Part shown: positions 52,913-60,676 of the stretch, piece by piece
Layout: each line of letters starts with the position of its first letter
Numbering within the stretch: position 1 is the first letter of the stretch
From: Clostridium sp. BJN0001
GTDB lineage: Bacteria; Bacillota; Clostridia; Clostridiales; Clostridiaceae
DNA: 64,000 nucleotides
Direction: 5' to 3'
NCBI RefSeq assembly: GCF_022869825.1
Contig: NZ_CP094971.1
Coordinates: 807,501 to 871,500 of the forward strand
The notes under the pieces: generated by a model
Told to the model about the DNA's origin: nothing
Database searches by the model: none
What the model saw: the letters and a program-made list of their open reading frames with translations, nothing else
Made by a program: the position numbers and the translations under genes

Positions 52913-53782
52913 CTAATTTTTTTTATATCTTGCTTCAAATGGCGTTAGACCATTATTAAATGTATGTGGACGTAAGTGGTTGTACCAGACGTATGCAAAG
53001 TTATCGATATCTGAATTAAGCTCTTTATCATTATGATAATATTTTAGATTTATCAATTCATTCTTAAGAGTGTTGAAATATCGTTCCATAGGTGCATTAT
53101 CATAGGGATAACCAGCCTTACTCATACTTTGCGTTATACCGTTACCTTTGCAGAAATTAACAAACTCCTTTGACGTGAATTGAGTACCTTGATCACTATG
53201 AAGTAATATATTACCATTATTAGTAATATGCTGCGCGGCGAATGCCTTTTTTACTGTTTTTATAGCCAAATCAGACGTGATTTCTTTACCATTAAGTGAT
53301 GCAACAACTGAGCGGTCATGCAGATCTACGATTGAACAGTTATATCTTTTTTGACCATTAGCAAGTGTAATATATGTGAAATCAGTGCACCATTTTTCAT
53401 TAATTTTTGCAGCTGTGAAATCTTGATTCAACAAATTAGGAAATTTCTTGTACGCTTTTCCATGTTTGTAAGAAGGCTTCTTTTTACGAACTATAGAATA
53501 TATCTTCAAGTCAGTATTCATGTATTTATGGACAGTCTGGCAGCTTAAATATATATGCTTACGTTCTAAGAATATTTTCATATTTCTATAGCCTAATACA
53601 CCATTATTTTCATGATAGATTTCTTCTATTGTAGAATATATAGACTTCTTCTTATCATTATAAGCCTGTTTTCTTGCTTTTTTGTAGTTATAATATGCAT
53701 TAGGATAGATACTAAATCGTCTAAGCAGCCATCGTACACCGAAGTGCTGTTTATTATCATCAATAAATCGATAAACCATCAA
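52913..53782 (-). CDS. IS3-family transposase OrfB (integrase core)
   Basis: Catalytic part, 289 residues. The HTH_21-type N-terminus (YGVRWLL-like, GVLGYRNMKIFLERK) precedes the rve core with Asp in WCTDFTYI, Asp in LHSDQGTQF and Glu in APMERYFNTLKNE, 35 residues apart in the last pair as in the DD35E family. It overlaps orfA by 4 bases and is reached by a -1 frameshift on the A7G tract near 53815 (minus strand), which fuses OrfA and OrfB. Confidence 0.92.
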   Translation of the reverse strand: MMVYRFIDDNKQHFGVRWLLRRFSIYPNAYYNYKKARKQAYNDKKKSIYSTIEEIYHENNGVLGYRNMKIFLERKHIYLSCQTVHKYMNTDLKIYSIVRKKKPSYKHGKAYKKFPNLLNQDFTAAKINEKWCTDFTYITLANGQKRYNCSIVDLHDRSVVASLNGKEITSDLAIKTVKKAFAAQHITNNGNILLHSDQGTQFTSKEFVNFCKGNGITQSMSKAGYPYDNAPMERYFNTLKNELINLKYYHNDKELNSDIDNFAYVWYNHLRPHTFNNGLTPFEARYKKN

Positions 53783-54060
53783 TCGATTTCCTTTGCAAAG
53801 AATGCCGCTGCTTTTTTTAAGAAATCATTTTCCTTCTGCATTTCCTGAAGCTGTTTCTTAAGCTTCTTATTTTCAGTAAGATAATCATATTCGCTTTTTA
53901 AATCCTGGTTTGTCTGGCATTCGCTGCGGTATTGCTTAACCCAATTTGAAATACTAGCCTTTGATACTTTATATTCATCAACTAAACTTTTAATTGTTCT
54001 TCCTTCAACATGAAGAGCTACTATTTTTCTTTTTACTTCTTCCTCAAAATGTTGTACCAT
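53779..54060 (-). CDS. IS3-family transposase OrfA (HTH_Tnp_1)
   Basis: DNA-binding part, 93 residues, with a helix-turn-helix (residues 1-50, EVKRKIVALHVEGRTIKSLV, SKASISNWVKQYR) and a leucine-zipper-like C-terminus (YLTENKKLKKQLQEMQKE). The AAAAAAAG slippery stretch in its last codons allows the OrfAB fusion transposase to be made. Confidence 0.9.
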   Translation of the reverse strand: MVQHFEEEVKRKIVALHVEGRTIKSLVDEYKVSKASISNWVKQYRSECQTNQDLKSEYDYLTENKKLKKQLQEMQKENDFLKKAAAFFAKEID

Positions 54061-54130
54061 AATCTATTCCCCTTTTCCTAATAAAATTATAATTTATTAG
54101 GTACTCATGTTACAACTTTACTTTATCACA

Positions 54131-54373
54131 ACAATTAATCCTGATTATGCATTCTTAGATTTACTAATGCCAAAATTAAATGGACAAGAGCTACTAAAAC
54201 TAATAAAAGAATTTAACAAAGATGCAAAAATATTTATAGTATCTGCAGATGTACAAAAAAGCATAAGAACAGAAGTTGAAAAAAATAAAATTATGGGTTT
54301 TATTAATAAGCCATTCAATGAAGAAAAAGCTAAATTAATATCTGAAATGATAAGGAAGGATTTCAATGAGTAA
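54131..54373 (+). pseudogene. Response-regulator receiver domain, 5'-truncated by the IS3-family element
   Basis: CheY-like receiver lacking its first ~45 residues. What remains includes the phospho-acceptor Asp in NPDYAFLDLLMPKLNGQELL, the Ser of IFIVSADVQ and the Lys of INKPFNEE. The protein ends at 54373, overlapping the CheC-like gene by 8 bases. Any product would start in IS DNA and could not fold as a receiver. Confidence 0.85.
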
Positions 54374-54992
54374 AAAAGAGTTATTATACGACATACTTAA
54401 GGAATTATTTAACATAAGCGTTGGTAAGGCTGCAGATATGCTCTCAGAAATAACAAAGAGAAAAATTATATTAAATGTACCTAATATAGATATTTTTAAT
54501 ACTAAAGATGAAGAAATTAAAATAAATGATCATCTTCTAAAGAGATTAAATGGAACATTAATGATATCATCTATTTCTTTTGAAGAAAAATTAACAGGAA
54601 AAGCTAACCTAATTTTTCCGATTGCAAAAATGAGAAATTTTTTAAACATTTGTTTGAGTGAAGAAGAACAATTTTCTCAAAATGATGAGTTTACAGATAT
54701 TGATTTTGATATTATTAAAGAGATTGGCAATATAATTTTAAATTGCATTATTGGAGAAATTGGAAATTATTTAGACATTGATTTAACATATACTTTACCA
54801 GAAGTAAAAGTATTTGATAATATAAATTTTAGCAATGATATTGAAAATAATAAATATATTTTATTACTTTATATAACTTTTATAATTGATGATACAGAAA
54901 TTGAAGGGGCAGTCATAATTGATTTGACATTAAATTCATTAAAAGAGTTATTAAAAAGAATAGATAAGATAGAGGATGGACTTTATGAATAG
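54366..54992 (+). CDS. CheC/CheX-like CheY-P phosphatase
   Basis: Protein of 208 residues in the CheC family. Both phosphatase helices are present: LKELFNISVGKAADML (E-x-x-N) at about 11-26 and IIKEIGNIILNCIIGEIGNYL (E-x-x-N) at about 118-138. CheC proteins dephosphorylate receiver domains, here presumably the receiver encoded just upstream, which is now broken. The gene overlaps both neighbours by 8 bases, showing one signalling operon (receiver, CheC, PAS-GGDEF). Start ATG has AAGGA upstream. Confidence 0.88.
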   Translation: MSKKELLYDILKELFNISVGKAADMLSEITKRKIILNVPNIDIFNTKDEEIKINDHLLKRLNGTLMISSISFEEKLTGKANLIFPIAKMRNFLNICLSEEEQFSQNDEFTDIDFDIIKEIGNIILNCIIGEIGNYLDIDLTYTLPEVKVFDNINFSNDIENNKYILLLYITFIIDDTEIEGAVIIDLTLNSLKELLKRIDKIEDGLYE

Positions 54993-55578
54993 AGTTTTAT
55001 ATGACATATTAAATAATGTTAATGAAGGAATAATAATTTTAGATCAAAATTTAAATGTTTGTTTTTGGAATAATTATATGGAAGTTCTAACCGAAATTGA
55101 AAATAAAAAAGCTAATGGTAATAATATATATGATATATTACCAAATTTAAATAAAAAATATTTTAAAGAAATAATAAATGATGCATTAAATAATAAAGTT
55201 AAAATGTTTTTTTCAGCAGCTATGCATAAAGGACTAGTTAATAATGAAAAGAAATTAAATTTTAAAATTAGTAGTTTACAAAAAAATGAAGCTAGATTTT
55301 TACTTCTAGAATTTATTGATGTTACAAATAAATTTGCACAAATATATTTATTAAAAGATTATATAAAAGAACTACATAGAATTAATATTGAATTAAAAGA
55401 AAAAGAAAAGGTTATTAAAAATTTAGCCTATTATGATAAATTAACAGGAGTTGCAAACAGAACATTATTCTATGAAATCACAGAAAAGCATTTAGAAGAT
55501 ATGACAAGAGAGAATAAATTATTAGGATTGATTTTTATAGATATTGATAAATTTAAAGATATAAACGATACGTACGGT

Positions 55579-57111
55579 CAATGTCGTCAACTTAAGAGAA
55601 AATGATAATTTAATAAAAAAAACACTTGACAATAGTGGAAAATTTTGCAGCCTCGCTATAGAGAAATAAATTTATAGCGAGGTTTTACATTATGAAAAAT
55701 ACTAGATTATTATCTTTAATTTTAAAAGAAACAAACGATTTAATTACTTCAAGTGAGTACAAAGAAGCATACAGCTTAGGTAACTCATTCTCAAGGAATA
55801 GAAAACTATCCTTTTCAAATACGGTTCATTTTATTTGCTCCGCATTGCGAAAATCCATCTCTTCTGAAATTGATAATTTTATTGAAGATCATAAATGTTT
55901 AAAATTTCCGTCAATAACAAAACAAGCATTTTCTAAGGCAAGACAAAATATATCACCAGAAGCCTTTAATGAATTATGCAGACTTTTTGTTGATAAATTT
56001 TATAGTATAAATAAAAATTTAAACACTTGGAATGGTTTTAATATTCTAGCTGTAGATGGAACTAGTCTACAAGTGCCAGATACAAAAGAATGTGGTGAAT
56101 ATTTTGGATTAAGCAGTAATCAAAATAAGACAAGAACTGCTATTGCGACGGCGTCAGCCTTATATGATGTATTAAATGACATTATTGTAGATTCTAGAAT
56201 TACTAAATATAAGACAAGTGAAAGACATATTGCAAAACAACATATAGAGTCAATAGGAGATAAATTCTGTCCTCGAAAAAGCATTGTTATTTTTGATAGA
56301 GGCTATCCTTCATATGATATGTTTGATTATTTAAATTCCAAGGAATTACTATTTTTAATGCGAGTATCAACATCTTTTAAACTTGCACAATCAATAGATT
56401 CCCCTGACTTTATTTTAAAATATAAAGTTAAAGGTGAAATAAAAAAAATAAGAGTAGTAAAAGTTAAGCTGTCAGATGAGGTGACAGAAACTTTAGTGAC
56501 TAACATCTATGATGATACTATTACGCCTTTAAAATTCAAAGAACTCTATTTCTTAAGATGGGGCGTTGAATCTAAATATAAAGAATTAAAATGCAGTCTT
56601 AAAATCGAAGAATTTTCAGGTACTAAGCCAATTGCCATAAAGCAAGATTTTTACGTTTCTATTTATTTATCGATGATTGCAGCTCTTATAAAAAAAGATG
56701 CCGATGCTGCGATATCAAATGATAATAAGGATAAAGATTTAAATTCAATATATCAATCAAATAGGAATTTTATTTTGGGACAGGTATTCAAACGAATTAT
56801 AGCTTTATTAGTTAAATCTAGATTAAGAAATAAGCTGTTAGAATTAATACTTGAAAAAGCTATAAAAATACGCTCACAAATACGTTGCAACCGATCTTGT
56901 GAGCGCAAAAACAAACATCCAAGAAAAAAGCACCATCATAATATTAAATCCTGTTTTTAATATTAAATATAAATAAATACATATTTAAAATTCACTTTAT
57001 CCAGTGGATTTATTTAGTGTACCATTTTTTAAGATAAATTAAAATAGACATCAAAAATGATTTCTTTCAATTTATTTTTGCATAGCTTAATCTACTAAGT
57101 TGACGACATTG
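55579..57111 (+). mobile_element. IS4-family insertion sequence, copy 2
   Basis: Same 1533-bp element as at 28949-30481, in the opposite orientation, with CAATGTCGTCAACTTA inverted repeats. It is flanked by the 10-bp direct repeat TACGTACGGT (55569-55578 and 57112-57121). A hairpin CCTCGCTATA/TATAGCGAGG (55651-55682) covers the transposase ribosome-binding site. Confidence 0.96.
55692..56960 (+). CDS. IS4-family transposase
   Basis: Transposase of 422 residues with the same sequence as the copy at 29100-30368: catalytic Asp in LAVDGTSL and VIFDRGYPSYD, and the IS4 Y-R-E-K signature in YFLRWGVESKYKELK. The ATG lies 9 bases after GAGG, which forms the 3' arm of the upstream hairpin, so transcripts entering from the interrupted gene would be translated poorly. 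Confidence 0.95.
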   Translation: MKNTRLLSLILKETNDLITSSEYKEAYSLGNSFSRNRKLSFSNTVHFICSALRKSISSEIDNFIEDHKCLKFPSITKQAFSKARQNISPEAFNELCRLFVDKFYSINKNLNTWNGFNILAVDGTSLQVPDTKECGEYFGLSSNQNKTRTAIATASALYDVLNDIIVDSRITKYKTSERHIAKQHIESIGDKFCPRKSIVIFDRGYPSYDMFDYLNSKELLFLMRVSTSFKLAQSIDSPDFILKYKVKGEIKKIRVVKVKLSDEVTETLVTNIYDDTITPLKFKELYFLRWGVESKYKELKCSLKIEEFSGTKPIAIKQDFYVSIYLSMIAALIKKDADAAISNDNKDKDLNSIYQSNRNFILGQVFKRIIALLVKSRLRNKLLELILEKAIKIRSQIRCNRSCERKNKHPRKKHHHNIKSCF

Positions 57112-57517
57112 TACGTACGGTCATGAAGCTGGAGACAAAGTTCTTGTTAATGTAGCTAATATACTAAAAGAAGCTACAAGAGAAAGTGATGTAGTCGTTA
57201 GATATGGCGGCGATGAATTTTTAATATTACTACCTAATATAAATAAGTATGATAATTATAAACATATAGTTTCAAGAATTGCGAATAATAAAAATAAGAT
57301 TATAAATTTTTATGGAAAAGAAATTAATATATCTTTAAGTATGGGTATTAGTTTTTATCCTAAGGATGGGGATAATATTGATGTATTAATAAAAAAAGCT
57401 GATAAAGCTATGTATATTGCAAAAAAGAGAAATGGCGAAGATTGTAGTGAATGTATTTTAAGTAAATTCGATTTGTAAAATTCATATTTATTTTAAATTA
57501 CTTAAAAACGTATGGAT

Positions 57518-57973
57518 TTAATAATCTGAAAAAAACTTTTCTATACTATTATTTACAGGAATTTCTGAAAATATAATATGAGTAGAATTTGTGCAATCTA
57601 GAGATGAAATAGAGTCAACAAATTTTTCAATCTCAGATATAGATTTAACACTTAATTTTACGATTACGCAAGAATGACCTGCAATTCTATAACAGAAAAC
57701 TACACGAGGGTGGTTATATACAAATTCTTTAAATTGCTTAAACTTATTATTTTTAATATCAATTTGAATCATACATTGTATAGAAAAATTTAAAGCAGCT
57801 TCATTTATTTTTATAGTGTAGTTTTCAATTATACCACTATCTTCAAATTTTCTTATTCTTTCTGCAACGGATGGAGGGGATAAGTTTACTCTTTTTGATA
57901 ATTCTCTAATAGATAAACGACTATTTAATTGAAGTTCTTTTAAAATTTTAATATCTGTAGTATCAATTTTCAT
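57518..57973 (-). CDS. Lrp/AsnC-family transcriptional regulator
   Basis: Regulator of 151 residues: AsnC-type winged HTH (residues 3-60, TDIKILKELQLNSRLSIREL, PPSVAERIRKFEDSGII) and a C-terminal RAM ligand-binding domain (about 70-145, VFCYRIAGHSCVIVKL). Such proteins sense amino acids as octamers. It is transcribed away from the aldo/keto reductase gene, with which it shares a 150-base intergenic region, so it may control that gene. Confidence 0.92.
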   Translation of the reverse strand: MKIDTTDIKILKELQLNSRLSIRELSKRVNLSPPSVAERIRKFEDSGIIENYTIKINEAALNFSIQCMIQIDIKNNKFKQFKEFVYNHPRVVFCYRIAGHSCVIVKLSVKSISEIEKFVDSISSLDCTNSTHIIFSEIPVNNSIEKFFSDY

Positions 57974-58123
57974 ATGAAATTAATTACCTTTCTTTTTATT
58001 TGATTTGAAATGTTTTCTGCACTAAATACTATCAAACTGTAAGGATAAGTTTCCTTTAATTTATTATAATATAATAAGTTGTGGGCCTCAACTTTTATAG
58101 ATAATATGAAAGGAAGATAAATA

Positions 58124-58970
58124 ATGAAAGATAGTAAAGATTATGTAATTTTAAATAATGGAGTTAAAATGCCTGTACTTGGATTTGGAACTTATAATGT
58201 TCAAGATTTAGATAAACTTAAGAATTCAATAAAAGAGGGTATAAAAATAGGATACCGACATATAGATACAGCTTCTTTCTATAAAAATGAAGAAGCAATT
58301 GGACTTGCAATAAAAGAAAGTAATATAGCTAGAAAAGAAATATTTCTAGCTGATAAAGTTTGGAATTCGGAGCAGGGATACGAAAAAAACTCTTAAATCT
58401 TTTAAAAATTCAATTAAAAAACTTAAGACAGATTATTTGGATTTATATTTAATACATTGGCCACAACCATTAAATAAAGAAACTTGGAAAGCACTTGAAA
58501 AATTATATAAAGAAGGTTATATAAGAGCTATAGGTGTAAGTAATTTTACAGTAAATACTTTGGAAGAATTAATAGAAAATGCTGAGATTATACCAACAGT
58601 AAATCAAATAGAATTTCATCCAAGGCTTGTTCAAAAAGATTTAATGAAGTATTGCAAAAAATATAAGATTCAGTTAGAAGGATGGTCACCTTTAATGAGA
58701 GGATTAGTTTTTGAAATTCCAATTTTACAAAAGCTTTCACAAAAATATCACAGGACAGTATCTCAAATAGTATTAAGATGGGATTTACAGATGGGTTTTA
58801 CTACTATCCCAAAATCAACAACATTATCAAGAATAAAAGAAAATGCCGACATATTTGATTTTGAAATAAGTAAAGATGATATGAAGACAATTGAAAAATT
58901 GAATGATGGCTTTAGAATAGGAAAATGTCCTGATGAAGTTTATAAAAATCCAGATATAATAAAAGAATAA
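58124..58970 (+). pseudogene. Aldo/keto reductase, frameshifted in an A7 tract
   Basis: NADPH-dependent carbonyl reductase of the AKR5-like group, interrupted by one extra A at 58383-58389. With six A residues the frame joins WNSEQGYEK to TLKSFKNSIKKLKTDYLDLY and gives about 281 residues, the normal family length. The catalytic tetrad is otherwise intact: Asp and Tyr in HIDTASFY, Lys in LADKVWN and His in LYLIHWPQP; NADP-binding residues are in the late IPKSTTLSRIKEN block. Either a real mutation, a slippage switch or a sequencing error. ATG follows GAAAGGAAG. Confidence 0.88.
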
Positions 58971-58978
58971 TTTTAAAT

Positions 58979-59014
58979 GAGGTTTTCATACTAAACATTT
59001 AGTATGAAAGCCTC
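58979..59014. terminator. Long hairpin between convergent genes
   Basis: GAGGTTTTCATACTAAA pairs with TTTAGTATGAAAGCCTC (17 bp, one G-T pair, 2-base minimal loop), followed by AAAATTTTATTT. It serves the reductase gene and probably also the opposing small gene. Confidence 0.75.
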
Positions 59015-59020
59015 AAAATT

Positions 59021-59284
59021 TTATTTAGGCAAAAATGCACTAAATAAACCAATTAAATTAGTTACTTCAAGTGGAACTTTAAGATTATTATCCGAAATAC
59101 ATTTCTGTATTCTATCGATACATGAAGTTATTACAGGATTAATATCGTCTGCTGCATTTTCCAAATTTTCAGTACAACTGATTAATACGTCTATTAAACA
59201 TTGAGAATCAGTAGGATCAAGTTTTGGAATTACAAATTTTGTATCGGCAACGAGTGTTAATTGTTCTTGCTTTTTTGCATCCAT
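59021..59284 (-). CDS. Hypothetical protein (87 aa)
   Basis: Small soluble protein, mostly helical, with TLVADTKFVIPKLDPTDSQ, a Cys-containing LISCTENLENAADDINP helix and the end LEVTNLIGLFSAFLPK. No family recognised. I chose ATG 59284 because AGGAG lies 9 bases upstream; an ATG three codons earlier touches that ribosome-binding site. Confidence 0.65.
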   Translation of the reverse strand: MDAKKQEQLTLVADTKFVIPKLDPTDSQCLIDVLISCTENLENAADDINPVITSCIDRIQKCISDNNLKVPLEVTNLIGLFSAFLPK

Positions 59285-59494
59285 TATAAGCATCTCCTAA
59301 TTGAAATTTTATTTTTGATATACTACTTATTTATACAACTTTTTAATGAAAATTTCAAATTTATATGTGGTATAGAGCAAGTTAATGCTAATTATTAAAA
59401 AAATAGTAAGCAAATGACACTCTTACAATTTACTATTCTTTATCTTATAATAGTAGTATAAAAAAGATTTTAGATAAATGGGGTTGTTTATTTT

Positions 59495-60676
59495 ATGAAG
59501 ATTATTCATACAGGAGATTGGCACATAGGAAAAATTGTTAATGAGTATTCAATGATTGAAGATCAGAGATTTTATTTAAATAAAATGATTGAATTATTAA
59601 AAAATGAAAAACCAGACGTTTTACTTATTGCAGGGGACATATACGATAGGTCTGTTCCATCATCTGAAGCCGTTGAACTTTTAGATGATGTATTAAGCAG
59701 TATTATTCTTGATCTTAAAATACCTATTCTTGCTATAGCAGGAAATCATGATAGTCCAGAAAGAGTTTCTTTTGGAAGTAAGATGCTTAAAAATAAAGGC
59801 TTATATATAGAAGGAATGCCTAAAAAAGAAGTATGCAAAGTAACACTTGCTGATGAATATGGGAATGTGAATTTTTATCTTGTTCCTTATGCTGAACCTG
59901 CCGTAGTACGAAATTTATACGAAGATGAAAGCATAAAAACTCATGATGATGCTATGAGATGTATTACACATAACATAGAAAGCAATATGAATAAAGATGA
60001 GAGAAACGTTATTGTATGTCATGGATATGTTACATATCATTCTCAAGATGTAGAAAATAAAGGAGGACTTGAAACTCTTGATAGTGAAAGACCTCTTTCA
60101 ATAGGAGGAAGTGACCTTATAGATGCAAGAATATTTAATTCATTTAATTATGTTGCTCTTGGACATCTTCATGGTCCTCAAAAAGTTGGAAGTGACAGGA
60201 TACGATACAGCGGTTCACTTTTAAAATATTCTGTAGATGAATATAGACAAAGTAAGAGTATTCCTATAATAAATATGGATAAAGACGGAAAGGTAGATGT
60301 TTCTCTTAATAAGATAAAGCCTTTAAGAGACATAAGAAAGATACATGGGCCTATTGCAGAACTTATGAATAGAGATAATCATAAGGGAGAGAATTTAGAC
60401 GATTATGTATTTGCAGAGATAACAGATGAAGGAGAGGTCTTTGATGGAATATCAAAAATAAGGGCAGTTTTTCCAAATGTTATGGGGCTTAAAAGAGACA
60501 TAAAAAATGATACAGAGTCTGAAGGAAATAGTGCAGCTAAAGGAAATTTTAAAGAAAAATCTGTTAAAGAACTTTTTTCAGAGTTTTATTTAGCAATGAC
60601 AGATAAAGAAATGGATGAGAAGAGAGAAAGCGTAATTGATTCTGTTTTAAAAGATGTATTAAAGGAGGAAATCTAA
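59495..60676 (+). CDS. sbcD: Nuclease SbcCD subunit D
   Basis: Mre11-type metallophosphoesterase, 393 residues, the nuclease of the SbcCD hairpin-cleaving complex. Metal-binding motifs are in order: HTGDWHIGK, AGDIYDRS, AGNHDSPERV, VCHGYVTYHS and ALGHLHGPQ. The C-terminal capping domain follows. With SbcC it opens hairpins and protein-blocked DNA ends. The stop overlaps the sbcC ATG by one base. Confidence 0.96.
   Translation: MKIIHTGDWHIGKIVNEYSMIEDQRFYLNKMIELLKNEKPDVLLIAGDIYDRSVPSSEAVELLDDVLSSIILDLKIPILAIAGNHDSPERVSFGSKMLKNKGLYIEGMPKKEVCKVTLADEYGNVNFYLVPYAEPAVVRNLYEDESIKTHDDAMRCITHNIESNMNKDERNVIVCHGYVTYHSQDVENKGGLETLDSERPLSIGGSDLIDARIFNSFNYVALGHLHGPQKVGSDRIRYSGSLLKYSVDEYRQSKSIPIINMDKDGKVDVSLNKIKPLRDIRKIHGPIAELMNRDNHKGENLDDYVFAEITDEGEVFDGISKIRAVFPNVMGLKRDIKNDTESEGNSAAKGNFKEKSVKELFSEFYLAMTDKEMDEKRESVIDSVLKDVLKEEI

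Larger units (their letters stand above)
52882..54130 (-). mobile_element. IS3-family insertion sequence (IS150-like)
   Basis: About 1250 bp with orfA and orfB on the minus strand. Imperfect terminal repeats: the left end TGTGGTCAAGTG continues to TTGTAACA, and the inverted right end TGTGATAAAGT likewise continues to TTGTAACA. No clear target duplication is seen and the flanks are halves of two different genes, so an adjacent deletion occurred. Confidence 0.85.
54985..57478 (+). pseudogene. PAS-GGDEF diguanylate cyclase, split by the IS4-family element
   Basis: The first part (54985-55578) carries a PAS-like sensor (ILNNVNEGIIILDQNLNVCF), a coiled-coil linker and the start of the GGDEF domain (YYDKLTGVANRTLFYE, GLIFIDIDKFKDINDTYG). 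The second part (57122-57478) continues HEAGDKVLVNVANILKEA with the active site RYGGDEFLILLP and ADKAMYIAKKRNGED. Removing the IS and one target repeat restores one frame of about 325 codons. Neither half alone can make cyclic di-GMP. ATG 54985 follows GAGG; an earlier in-frame ATG (54976) overlaps that site. Confidence 0.92.

Noticed and set aside
54976..55605. Complete 209-residue PAS protein ending QCRQLKRK
   Set aside because: The last residues are encoded by the IS end; it is the first part of the interrupted GGDEF gene.
59004..59204. 66-codon plus-strand open frame after the aldo/keto reductase
   Set aside because: Starts within the terminator stem and is antisense to the better supported gene at 59021-59284.
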